Assembly (NCBI GenBank): GCA_022539475.1
Contig: VCMS01000450.1
Coordinates: forward strand, 1-29,536
Direction: 5' to 3'
Length of the DNA stretch: 29,536 nt
Source: Gracilaria domingensis
Taxonomy: Eukaryota > Rhodophyta > Florideophyceae > Gracilariales > Gracilariaceae
The notes under the pieces: generated by a model
The model's input: the letters and a program-made list of their open reading frames with translations, nothing else
What the model was told of the DNA's origin: nothing
Databases searched by the model: none
Made by a program: the position numbers and the translations under genes
Shown: piece after piece, positions 17,086-28,235 of the stretch
How the letters are laid out: every line of letters begins with the position of its first letter
How positions within the stretch are numbered: the stretch's first letter is position 1

Positions 17086-17848
17086 TGTAGAGCCACGCTT
17101 TATGCGGTATTTGCTCGCTTTTGGTGTGAAATCACTGCCCCTGCAGTGCAGTGGAGGTCGGGGACTCTGGTGAGGTTGGCACAGCATTGCTGGATGGCTA
17201 CACACGTGTATGGACGGTTGGCACCCAACTTTGGGATATTCTAGATATTTATTATTTATTTTAGTTAGCCCGGTTGCACACTTGACAGTGGCACTCTACA
17301 CTACTTAGTAGGTTGAGCTGCACCCATTGTCGGGGAAGTAAACAAAACAACCGAGTGTTCGGCTCTGATGTTTCACCCTTGGTGACCGATATCCTCCTCC
17401 CGGAGAGTCGGCACCTTGTGCAGGGCTCATCATCCGCCTCGCGGCATCATTAACACCACTACCGCTTTCGCGTGTTTACTTTGTGTGTGTTTTCTTTATT
17501 TCTGTCCCTGTTATACAGGTAGCACTACTTGGTGTACCGGTGCATACCGTTCGTGGCTCGACACACTCGCGTGGGCTATTACCGCTCTCGCGTGTCATCG
17601 CCACACTCGTGGGTACCGCGTGCTACGCACGTGACGCTACTGCCGACTTGTGTCGTGTGTTCTCTACCGCTGGACGCGTCTTCTTCGCCGCTTCGCTCCC
17701 TCCATTACTTGGGAAGGGTCGACCCCGGTCTTACACCCGGCATTGCCGTGTCGTACCCGTGGGAGCGCTCTACTGCTGTGCTCGCCTCTTGAGAGAGGGT
17801 CTGAACCGCCTTTGCGTGTCTTTCCCCATCGCTGGGTTTTGCACAACA
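17086..17848 (+). repeat. 5' LTR of element C
   Basis: It starts TGTAGAGCC and ends GCACAACA. It is identical by eye to 28252-29014 and close to the A LTR. An AT-rich block at 17236-17267 may contain a TATA-like promoter core. A 16-bp direct repeat TACCGCT[T/C]TCGCGTGT occurs at 17460 and 17580. Short frames in the LTR are not supported as genes. Confidence 0.97.
17236..17267 (+). promoter_or_regulatory. AT-rich possible promoter core in the LTR
   Basis: This 32-base stretch (containing TATTTATTATTTATTTTAG) stands out in GC-balanced sequence about 150 bases into the LTR. It could hold a TATA element or RNA-end signal for the element. The transcription start is not visible. Confidence 0.3.
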
Positions 17849-17850
17849 AT

Positions 17851-17869
17851 TGGTCTCCCGACTTAGAAG
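17851..17869 (+). other. Primer-binding site of element C
   Basis: TGGTCTCCCGACTTAGAAG begins two bases after the LTR. The implied tRNA acceptor strand (1-7 CUCCCGA, A73) and T-stem (CUAAG with C61) fit a tRNA fold; C1:G72 is typical of eukaryotic tRNA-Tyr. Confidence 0.6.
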
Positions 17870-18288
17870 TCGCGTTGATCCAGCAAGTTGGTTTTCTGAT
17901 CAATTTCCGGTTTGCCGGTTCGTATCTGGTCGTGGAGATACACTACACAGTTTCTACTGGAAGGCTCTGCCGACAGACGTCGTGTTGGTACTGCTTTCTT
18001 CATTTGGGGTTGTTGTTTGGACACGGTTTACTACCGGTGGCACTACCTATTTCCGTAGTGTGTGATTCCCGTCGGTACGGTTGTTGTCACCCCGTTTGGG
18101 TTGTCTACTGTTCCCAGCAATCTGGTCGAATCAGCCCTAATTCCGTATACGGCTGTTCCCGTTGGTACGGTTGGTTCGTCCGATTTGTCGGTTATCGTCA
18201 CTCGTGTGAGGACGCTACACTCATTCGAGGTTAATTTGTTGTTTTGCTTTCCTGTTCCCAGTTTTCTGGTTGTATCTCGTCGTGGACG
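17870..18288 (+). other. Untranslated leader of element C
   Basis: There is no gene before the gag ATG at 18289. Stretch 18060-18240 holds at least five hairpins with 4-bp stems and 4-5-nt loops plus the palindrome CCGTATACGG. Confidence 0.6.
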
Positions 18289-20372
18289 ATGGCGTCGGGC
18301 AAGCGCTCGAGCCCTACGAAGTCTCGCTCCGTTGGCTCTGGCTTGCCCCCACGTCTGCGGTCTGTTCCTGAACCCCTACAGGGTGATGGAAGGAAACCCG
18401 GAAACCGGAAACAGCCTGACAAGTCGTCTGACGCCCCAGTGGCTGGGCCCTCATCTGCTCCTTTGGAGGGTCTTATACCCGCTGTCGCGGCGAAGGGTGC
18501 GCTCGTAAACGAGTTGGAGACTCAAGTTCGTGTGCTTGAGGCTCAGACTGCTGTCATGAGGAGTTCTCATGAAGCACTCGTTTCCGAGGTCGACACACTT
18601 CGTTTGAAGGTTGACGCAGCCCTCAACGGAGGTGTATCAGAGGATCTACGTATTTTACGGACGGATGTTAATGCCCTCTTGGAGGTTCTTCAAGGATATC
18701 CCAGTTTCACCGAGGAGGTTAACACGAAGTTCATTCGGATCCTTGGCCGTCTTGAGACGTTAGAGGCCACCATCCGTGAGGATGACGGCCCTGCTGCCGC
18801 CTCTGCGGGAGTGTCTCGTGGTACACGTGACCGGAAGTCCGGGAAGAGTCGCTCTAAGAAGAGGAATGTCGACGAGTATGACTCGGAATCGTCACAGTCT
18901 TCTGGTATTTCAAACCGCTCGGCGGGTTCCTTATCATCGAGCTCGTCAAGTGACGGTGAACGTCGCGCTCGTTCTACGCGTTCGCGGAGTTCTACGTCCA
19001 CCTATGGTGTTGTTGGTACCCGGAAACGGGGGCGAAAGCACTCAGGTTTGAGGGAACTGGAGCCGACGAATCCCTTGTTCAAAAGGTTGTTATCTTACCG
19101 GTATTACCGTTTGGAAGATTCAAGTCTGAACCGGACGCCCCGTGGCACGGGTAAAGTGAAGGACTGCATCAAACGCATGTCCTTAACCTTTCGCAACCAG
19201 TTGTTCACTGGGGAGGATCCCATTCTGGTGCTTGACTTTCTTTCACGCTTTGTAGCGGAAGCTGACATCCTCGGCATGAGTGAGGGGCAAGCTTATGTTG
19301 CCTTACCGTATTTTCTACGTGGACTCGCTGAAGATCAGTATAACTCTGTAAGAGGTTCATCTCGCGCCTCTGAAGGAGGGGTCACCTGCTGGCCCGAAGC
19401 AGTGCAGTATTTGTTGCGCTCGTATGCGACAAATACCTCTATCGAGGAAGCAATCACCGCGTTGCGGGAGACGAAACAACGCCCGAAGGAGTCGGAAACC
19501 GAGTACTCGGTACGCCTGAATAAGGCATTCCACCGTTGTGGCAATGTTTACTCCTCAAACGAGCGCTGCACGCTGTTTATCAACGGATTGAATCCGGCTA
19601 TTCGCACTCTGGTTGCCCAGCGACGGGAAGACCGGAAGAAGACTACCTATCTGGAGTTAGTGCAGTACGCGAAGGCGGAGGGAGACGCCTTGCGCGCACG
19701 CATCGGATACCGGGTTTCAACCAAGGCGTTGCACCTCGAAGGAGGGTCGTCATCGGCTTCACTGCTACCGCAGGACTTTTCTGGCCACGATGTGGATAAC
19801 TTACATCTCGCACAGGTGGACCTGGATTCTATTCCGACTACGGAGTTGCCTTCTACTTCAGAAGCCTCGTCGAAGACGGAAGATGCGCTGCTTTACGCAG
19901 ACCGTCCACGCGTTCGCGGTCCTCAAGTACCCTATTCAGGGAGTCGTTACCAGCGACCTGGTTGGGTAGACCCGCGAACGGTGAAGTTCCAAGACCCACG
20001 GAGTTCCGGAAGACCACCCCTGATCTGTTTCACGTGTTACAACCACGGGCATGCAGCTCCGAACTGCAACCTCTCGATGAGGGAAATGCCCACGGTTGTG
20101 GCGAATTTTGAAGCGCTGACCCCCGCCGAACAGGGTCAGTGCCGGTAACCGCATATCTGCGTGCGAAGGCTGAGTACCCCCGTAGGGTGTCTGCTGCAGA
20201 ATTGGCTGCGTTACTGCACTCTGGTTCGACCCAGGTCAATGTTTCACCGGCTCGAGCCGTGGCGGCAACCGCTGTTGCGGGTAGTTCTGTCGCTGTTCCA
20301 CAGGAATCTGTGAAGATGCCTGCTGCACAGGACGCCGTTCCCGTTAGAACGGATGGAACTCAGTTAAACTGA
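18289..20372 (+). pseudogene. gag: gag of element C, frameshifted near its C-terminus
   Basis: Start ATG at 18289 (M-A-S-G-K-R-S-S-P). The domain order is that of copy A: coiled coil (about 69-165), Arg/Ser-rich region, capsid-type region (about 255-475) and zinc knuckle. Here the knuckle is intact as C-F-T-C-Y-N-H-G-H-A-A-P-N-C (C-x2-C-x3-G-H-x4-C, with the extra Gly before His), so it can bind nucleic acid. One C is missing after CAGG near 20134 compared with A, which ends the frame at 20148; the original frame resumes and stops at TGA 20370-20372, just after the slippery site. A and C are therefore broken at different places and each supplies the intact version of the other's lesion. Confidence 0.92.
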
Positions 20373-20439
20373 GTACGGGAGTCTCCAATGGAGAGGCGCC
20401 CGAGTCGAGGTCTACGGCGCCCGAGGCGTCACCGCCTCG
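20363..20439 (+). promoter_or_regulatory. -1 ribosomal frameshift site, gag to pol (element C)
   Basis: Heptamer GTTAAAC at 20363-20369 is followed at once by the gag stop TGA (20370-20372). Pol is in frame -1 and open from 20348. Downstream are TCTCC-AAT-GGAGA (20382-20394), paired GGCGCC boxes (20395-20400 and 20416-20421) and the 7-bp hairpin CGAGGCG-TCAC-CGCCTCG (20422-20439). Any of these could stimulate slipping. Confidence 0.75.
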
Positions 20440-21355
20440 CTCCCAGGTCAAAATCCTTTCGAGGAAACAGACCGTCTTAGACGTGGACTCTACCACCATC
20501 GGTGTGTTACGTCGCCCGTGGATACGGTTCAGGAACAACCGGATCCCGGATCGAGTCATGGTAATGGCCAAGCGAAACTACAAGATATTTGCTGACCTTG
20601 GCCTATCCACCCAGTATATGGTGCGTCATCTCTCTGTCTTGGATACAGGTGCTGGCCCCAACTTCATTGTTGAGTCGTTACTACCGCCGGAAGTCCGTTG
20701 TCGAATCCGCTCTGGACCCGTCATGGACGTGGCAGATGCTAACAATAACCCGTTACAAACGGCTGGAATGGTTTCACTGATTGTCAGGATTGGTAACTGC
20801 ATCGAGCAGGTAGAATTCATCGTCTGCAAGACGCTCGCTGCCCCTGTCATTCTAGGGTGTGACTTCTGCGACAGATATGTCGAAGCCATACGACCGCGTG
20901 CGCGTGAAGTGGAAATGGAAGATGGTTCGGTTGTACCGATTGTTCGTCGCTCATTACGCCGAGCGTCAGCTAAGCTGGTACCACTACCCGCTCCTCTACA
21001 GGATTCCTCACCTCCGAAGGAGTCGCCGAAGCTCCGCGTAGCGCGTGCAATTTCTATTCCGCCAGAATCCCAGGTTTGGGTTGATGTTACTGCCGCACCG
21101 CGTGGTTTGCGGGTTGTTCAACCATTGAACTCGTTATACGAGAAGTATCAGGTCGCGTTGGCGAACGGAGTTGTTCAAATCAACAGCGAACACCCCTTTC
21201 GGGTTATGTTGGCCAACTTTGGCAAGAAGCCCCAGTATCTGGTAAAGAACCAAGTAATTGGTACTGTCTTACCGCACCCTACGGCGCTTATCCCTACAAA
21301 GGTGACTGCCGCCGAGATGCTCGGGCTTGCTGAAGAACGCACTGGTTTGCTTCAC

Positions 21356-21373
21356 CCTAAGGAGGGGGAGGAA
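21356..21373 (+). other. Internal polypurine tract 1, element C
   Basis: CTAAGGAGGGGGAGGAAG between protease and RT coding regions matches tract 1 of element A and resembles the 3' tract at 28236-28251. Confidence 0.55.
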
Positions 21374-21399
21374 GAATCGTCGCGCTCGTCTGCGTCGGA

Positions 21400-21441
21400 C
21401 CCGTCCCAGACGGTTGAACACCCGTCCCAGACGGTTGAACA
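21400..21441 (+). repeat. 21-bp tandem duplication in pol of element C
   Basis: The unit, beginning CCCGTCCCAGACGG, is present twice (21400-21420 and 21421-21441), coding P-S-Q-T-V-E-H twice. Copy A has it once. It is in frame and lies in the protease-RT linker. Confidence 0.9.
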
Positions 21442-24400
21442 CACGAATGACTCGTAAGCTAGGACCGTTCCTACGAGTTATGACAAGATTGACCCTATCA
21501 AGGAGTTAGAAGAATTGAATCTCGGTCATGTACCGGTTTCACACCGTGAGAAGTTGCGCAACATGTTGCGAGAGTTTACACCAATGTGGGATGGTTCCCT
21601 CGGAGAGGTTTCAACTACGGAACACCGGATTGACCTCCTGCCGGAGACCAAGCCGATTGCTCAGCACCCTTACAGGGCAGGCCCGAAAGCACGGGAAGAG
21701 GAAGAGTTTCAGATCAAAAAATGCTCCGCGCTGGCGTGATAGAACCGGCTCAGTCGCCGTGGGCATCTCCAGTTGTACTGGCTCCGAAACCCGACGGGTC
21801 CTGGCGCTTTTGTATCGACTATCGTCGCTTGAACGATGTCACCGTCAAAGACGTGTACCCCATACCTCGTATGGACGAGTATATCGACTCGCTTGGCGAT
21901 GCTACTGTTTTCTCCACTTTGGATGCAAACTGGGGTTACTGGCAAGTACCAGTTAGACCGGAAGACCGTGACAAGACCGCGTTTACCTGTCATTCAGGAC
22001 TATACCGCTTTAAGCGTATGCCGTTCGGGTTAACGAACGCCCCCGCTACGTTTCAGCGTGCTCTGGACATTTTGTTAGCTCGCTTCAAATGGCGGAGTTG
22101 CTTGGTATACCTCGATGACATCATCGTGTTTTCCAACAGTTTGGACGATCACCTCGAACATGTTCGGGAGATAATGACCGCTTTGCGGGATGCTGGAATT
22201 ACTCTCAAATTGAGGAAGTGTGAGTTTTTCACTCACTCAGTGAAGTATCTGGGCCATGTCATACGTCCAGGACGGTTACTGATCGAGGAAGCTCGCGTGA
22301 AGTCCCTCAAAGAGGCGAAGCACCCCACTACACAGACAGAGCTACGCTCCTTTCTAGGGCTATGCAACGTTTATAGACGGTTCATTTCTCGCTTCGCGAA
22401 GATCGCGGGACCGCTCAACGAACTCCTGAAGAAGGGACAACCGCCCAAATTGGGACCACTTACCCCCACGCAAGTGGAGGCCTTCAACTCTCTTAAAGAG
22501 GCTGTTACCACGGCACCCGTGTTAGCGTTACCAAAGAACGGGTTGCCGTACACCGTGGATACGGATTCGAGCGATTACCAAATTGGCTGCGCTCTCTTTC
22601 AGACTACACCCGAAGGGGAACGCAAACCAATTGGCTATTGGTCTCGTACACTCAACGTGCACGAGCGCAATTACTCGGTATCCGAGAAGGAGTGTCTCGC
22701 CATGGTATGGGCTTTGCAGACTCTACGACCATATCTTATGGGTGTGCACTTTACCGTCAATACGGATCATTCCGCCTTGCGTTGGTTAATGTCAGTCACG
22801 GAGCCTTCCGGACGCTTAATGCGTTGGCGTCTTCGGCTTGCCGAGTTTGACTACGAGGTCACCTATAAGAAGGGTTGTTTAAACGCGCAAGCGGATGCTC
22901 TTTCACGTCTAGGAACTGAAGGTGAAGCTTTACCCCTCGATGACGAGGATGAAGATATCCCCTGTTTCCTCATGGAGGAGGGTGATGAAGACTACGACAT
23001 CGTGTCGGACGACATCTGTGATGATTTGCTCGTCGCAGACGGTGAAGACCCGGAATCCGGTACATTCGTCCCCATTACTCCAGAAGAGCTGGTGCGGGAA
23101 CAGCAATCTGACCCGTTCTGTACGAGGATACGCTCCCAAATTAATGGTGGTGCTAACATCCCGTTCGGGGTCAACACACAAGGTTACCTCGTCAGAGTGG
23201 TTCGTTCTACCCCACAGATTGTGGTTCCTCACTCCTTACAAACAAGGGTATTGCATCTCTCGCATCAATCGCGGATGGCTTCCCATCCGGGTGCTAAGCG
23301 GTTATACACGACACTGCGTCGGGATTTCTACTGGCCCGCGTTAGCGTTGGACTGCTACACCACCGTGAAGGCGTGTACACATTGTGCTCGCGAGCGAGTT
23401 AAACAGCGTCGCCATGCGAAGAAACTAACACTTTTCCCCGCAAGGGCGCCGTTGGAGTTTATTGCCATCGATATACTCGGTGAGTTCTTGCGTACTTCCC
23501 GAGGAAATCGGTTCTTACTCGTTATTACGGATAGATTCAGTAAGCTAGTCCGGACAGTTCCGTTGAAGTCGATTACAGCACGCAGTGTTGCGGAGGCATT
23601 CGTTCGCCATTGGGTTATGGTCTACGGTCCCCCGGTCAATCTCCTCTCAGATAATGGTCCGCAGTTTACTGCACGTTTCTTCCAGGATGTCTGTCGGATA
23701 CTCGACGTGAAGAATCTCTTCACGACGACGTATCATCCCCAATGCAATGGGCAAGTCGAACGGTTTAACCGGACAATGCTCTCCGCGTTGCGGGCTTATA
23801 CTGTTGAACACCCGAAAACTTGGGATCTCTACACGGATACCGTGACGTATGCGTATAATACGCAAGTTCACAGAGTAACTGGTTTATCGCCCTTTGAGCT
23901 CGTGCTCTCACGGACACCACCGCCAGTTGCGGTTGAACCATCAGCAAAGCTGGATACGTCACCGTCAATACGGGATCACTACTTGCAATGGAAGCAGTGG
24001 TTATCCGCAATGGTACCTGTCGCCAGGTCGTCAATGGCGAAAGCACAACACGCTTACAAGCGGAACTTTGATGCCCGGGTACGGAGACCACTACCGCCAC
24101 TGAAAGTGGGAAACCTCGCCTTTGTCAGGAAGGAGTACTACAACCCTGAAAAGGAGCGGCGCCACAAGCTTTCACCCATCGCTGATGGTCCGTACCGCGT
24201 TGTCAGCGTGAACAAGGACACAGCCGTACTGGAAGTTGGTGACGCTCATGAGCGTTTCTCCCGCGATCGCGTGGTAAGAGGTCCAACCGTTCACACGGAA
24301 GTACTTTCGGACACACAGCAGGAAGCTGGACAGACAGAGAACCGAGGAACCTCGTCGCAGAACACTACACCCACTGTGGGGCTCCGTCACCCAACACGGG

Positions 24401-24528
24401 GTCTCGCAGATGTACCGATTATATCGTCGCAAGCCGAGGTATCGGAACATACACCGCTGGTGAAATCGCGTTTCACAGCGTCTGTTACACCGTCAACGAC
24501 GTGATGACTGCTCCCCGTAACGCTCCAC

Positions 24529-24546
24529 CTAAGGAGGGGGAGGGGA
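24529..24546 (+). other. Internal polypurine tract 2, element C
   Basis: CTAAGGAGGGGGAGGGGA, after integrase, is identical in core to tract 1 and close to the 3' tract. Confidence 0.55.
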
Positions 24547-25920
24547 ATTCACGCGTTGTCGCGGAGAGTGAGTCACCGGTGTCGCTACCGTCGCAGCACC
24601 GTGATTCACGGGAAAGTAATGAAGCAGAGGCAGAGTCGCCTCAGGACACCGTCGAAGACGTAGTTGCTACGGACACCACTGTCAGTGGGAAGGATCACCC
24701 GCTGTCGCGTGTTGAGGCCGCGAAGGACGCGCTCCAGTCGGCCGCTGTCGCGCAGAACTCCGCGGAGGATGCACAACCTTCTACGAAGGATCGCGACCTT
24801 TCTGAAGGATACCGCACGCAACGAACGGACTCGAGGTTGTCCCAGGATACTGGTATCGCTCATCCGCTGGGGAATCGTCGCCAGAACACGCGCCCATCGC
24901 CTCGTCGGCGCAGGACGCGGAGCATGCTCTCGTTCGCGACGTTACCACGGCAAGGCCGGAAGTTGATCAAGAACACTCGACTTCTCGGCAGAGTGAGGCT
25001 ACAGCGAAGCTGGATAGTGTATCACGGAGTATTCCGGACGCGCAGTCGCCGCAAACCGTCGCTGACGACCGCCACATACCGCCTTCGCGGGCGCGCACTA
25101 AGGAAGTCACGGCAGATCCCGGTACCTTAGACACTGCAGAGCAGGAAGAAGAGGAGACGCTCGCTGAAGCGAAGATCACACACCCCGGCTCGGGTAATGG
25201 TAGTGTACCGTTGCACCCAGCCGTGGGGAAGTCGCAAGTCGCACGTCATGACGTTTCGCTAAGTCATGACGGCGCACCGCTCTTTGGAGATACGGATTAC
25301 AGCCCTGATTTAGGGAAAACGCACACTGCATCTGCAGGAGCGCTTGCGCACCACAAATCTTGGGGCGCGCAGCGCGCGCCACACAATGGGCCAATCACAA
25401 CTCGTGGCAGTGCCACCACCGCGAAACGTCGCGTGTCGTCACGTGAACCGGCACGTGCCGTGGTGAACAATCCGCCTCCGCGTCCGCCTTCACCGTCAAG
25501 ACGGGAACTATCGCGTGAACTAGCCGTTCGCGGACCCGCCGAAGCGGCGAAGCTGCTTGAAGAAGCCCGGAAACGGGAAACGAACACTCAGCAGAGGGCA
25601 AATCCACCGCCGAAGGCGTCAGGAGAAACTCACAGCACCGCTGGTCACGAAGTTACGGCACCGCCGCAGCGCGCTGACGACCCTTCGCAGGAAGAGCTCG
25701 AGCGGGGAGTTTACTCGAAAGAGTTCGTTGTCGACCACATAGTGGGCACAGTTGGAACCCGAAGGGGTATGTTCAGTACCAGGTACGCTGGTATGGCTAT
25801 CCGCCGTCGCGGGATTCGGACGAACCCGTGGAGCACTTACCCCGATCGAAGATCGTGCAGTACCATCGTCGAACTAACACGGCGTTGCCGGCTAACCTAC
25901 ATCAAGCGATGGTCGGATAA

Positions 25921-28235
25921 CACACGTCGTTGGAGACGGAGGCTTATCGCGTACCGCGCACGAACGGTTCTACGAACGACAACACTCAATCGAGGAACAC
26001 TGCGACAACCTCCAGAGGAGTACTGTACCGCTACTCGCGTGGTGAGGAGACACTCTAGGAAGAAGAGAGTTGAGTTCAAGATCAGTTATGCCCTCAGGTG
26101 AGGAGAAGTTTAGTTGCACTCTGAAGAGGATGAAGTACACTCGGAAGAAGAATGAAGACTCTATGGAGAGGAATTGTCATTCAGATGCGAAGTTATGAAG
26201 AAGGAGTTTCACATGTGACTCTCACCCATGTGGGGTCACTTGGTTGCTCGCATTTTGCGGTTGGAATCCGACTCATGTCGTGTCTAATCGCTATTCAATC
26301 GTTTTCGATGTTGTTTACCTGTTAGGTTTTTTGTCCAGCTTGCGGGTTCGCTACTACCATAGTGGACCGCAATCACGGTTTTTCCCTAGCAGAAGGGTGT
26401 ACAATTTCCGTGTACATCATGTGTATCTACCGGTTTGATCACCTTTTGCCATTTTCGAGGAGCACCGCTCGTTCGTTTGGCTTTCACGTTGAACAGGGTT
26501 CGTTCTCGTCAGTGACGGTCTTTGCACGTTTCACGGTTCTCACTGCACGCCACATGCGGCCGAGGTTCGAAACCGTCACGCATATTGCGGAAGAACCCCG
26601 ATCTTCATCGGTTATCATCACCTTTGTAAGGGTTCGTCACTCTCGTGGTCGAGGATAGTTTCTGGTTAACCGATATCTCTGGAGCTTCGTTTGCGCCCGC
26701 ACTGCGGCCTATCATTCCATCTCACCGTTTGCACGGGTTTTCGAAAGCTTACCGAGACGTTCTCGTGAGTTCTGCACGGTACGGGACCGGAAGATACACA
26801 TCTTGTTGAAGGATCATTGTTGTTTTGCGACCCATTTTTATGGTGTCATTTGTTGTCTCAGCCTTGCTGGTGTGTTTGATTTTGGGTTTCACGAACCCTC
26901 TGTGAGGTCTAGTGACTGCCCTCGGTAGAGGTTGAACCTTGATTAAGGTCTAGTACGCCGTCATCCGGTTGAAAGTTTTCACGGATTACCGGTTTAATTG
27001 CTGCTGTCAACGACTTTCGACCACGTCTACTACTGTTCACTCCGTTGTGGAGGCCGTCTTTTACGCTTCTGCGGTCTCTGGTACAGCCGCACAAGGCGTT
27101 GGTATCGATTACCAGTCGTTTCTGGTCTTTTTCGCGGTTCTCCGATGTCGGGTGTATCACCTCTACAGTACCTTGCGAGGGTCATCTGCAAAAGACCCGT
27201 AACTCGGTGAATACTGGCTCGTTTCTTCAACGGTTTTGTACCAGTAGTCACTGGATGTATACAAACACTTTGGCGGAAACCGAACGCAATTGTCTTGAAG
27301 AACTTTGGAGCTACGGCACCGTTTCGGTTCAACAATCTATTTTTAGACCGCATTTTTGTCAACTGAAATGGGTCGGGCTTTCCCACTTAGTGGTGTTCAA
27401 TCCCAACAGTTTTGTTGTCAAATGAAAGCTCTGATTCTCAGGAGTTCTCCGATGTATCGGGTTTGTTCAGAGCGTAGCTGGTTCAAAAGTTATGGCGACT
27501 ACAATTTTTCGGGTATGTCAAATTCCCAATTTCTTTGTGTGAAGTTTCCGAAACGTCGTCGGCAGCGTTGATTCGACAATGTCGTAACTTCTGAACCCAT
27601 CTAGAGACTACGTGCCGCATGATTGCGTGATGTGAGCGACCGTATAACGGGACGGTGGACCTCGGAGAGGAAGGAATTGGGCAGGAAAAGGTCGCTACTG
27701 TACTGGGTGACCTTGGATCGCGCTTGTCGATTCCACAGTGTGGCAACCGCCCCTGAAAGGGAAAATAGGCGCCTCAGAGAGGTATAGCACCGGAACCCCG
27801 GGACAGTGAACGAAGTTCAGGAGGACCGCTCCCGTTCGGGTGTGTCGAGCGTTGCTGCAGCACTGCTTGGCAGGAAGTCGGCTCGCCGTACTGCGGGCAA
27901 GGGCACCGTCAAGGACGTTGGTTGCGCACCCACTAGAGAAGCCCAAACGCATATTGCGCGGGCTCCAGGACCGTTATTGGGTGTGAATGAAACGCAGTGA
28001 ACCCCAATCTGGGCGTGCTGCAACCATTTTCACGACGATGTCGGGAACGTTATGGCACGTCGATAGACGGTGATCGCAACTTCATAGGAGGTACAGGACG
28101 ACGCATATAGACCCGGAAACCGGTAAGATGGCGCAAATTCATCACGATCGCTCGCAGATACCGCTCTTGCAGGTGGATGCACAACGTTGTTGGTTTGTCC
28201 GGTGCTTCAACCGTCATGAAGACGTAGTGTTCGCA
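25921..28235 (+). other. Long 3' untranslated region of element C
   Basis: This 2.3-kb stretch lies between the chromodomain stop and the polypurine tract. Only short frames occur on either strand and none looks like a known protein. Many compact hairpins are visible, for example GGTA-TCGAT-TACC (27101), CCAG-TCGTTT-CTGG (27112), CCGATGTCGG (27142), GGTG-TAT-CACC (27151), GGGTC...GACCC (27179-27198) and CCAGT-AGTC-ACTGG (27241). Its function is unknown. Confidence 0.7.

Larger units (their letters stand above)
20369..25920 (+). pseudogene. pol: Decayed pol-chromodomain of element C
   Basis: All domains are recognisable: protease LDTGAGPN (about 20640), RT with YLDDIIV (about 22110), RNase H, integrase with SDNGPQF (about 23650) and GQVERFNR (about 23755), GPY motif (about 24188), linker and chromodomain. 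Lesions relative to copy A are: GAA to TAA at 21455-21457; loss of one C near 21716; loss of one T near 24497; loss of one G in the run at 24869-24872; and loss of one A near 25746 inside the chromodomain. A 21-bp in-frame duplication is at 21400-21441. The longest surviving frame (21721-24504) covers RT through integrase and its GPY module. The original stop is TAA at 25918-25920, matching the intact frame end of copy A. Confidence 0.95.

Noticed and set aside
17416..18234. Overlapping frames of 70-194 codons in the LTR and leader, repeated in all three LTR copies
   Set aside because: They recur only because the LTRs are copies; several frames overlap, none has a known motif, and the 3' copy loses them at the LTR end.
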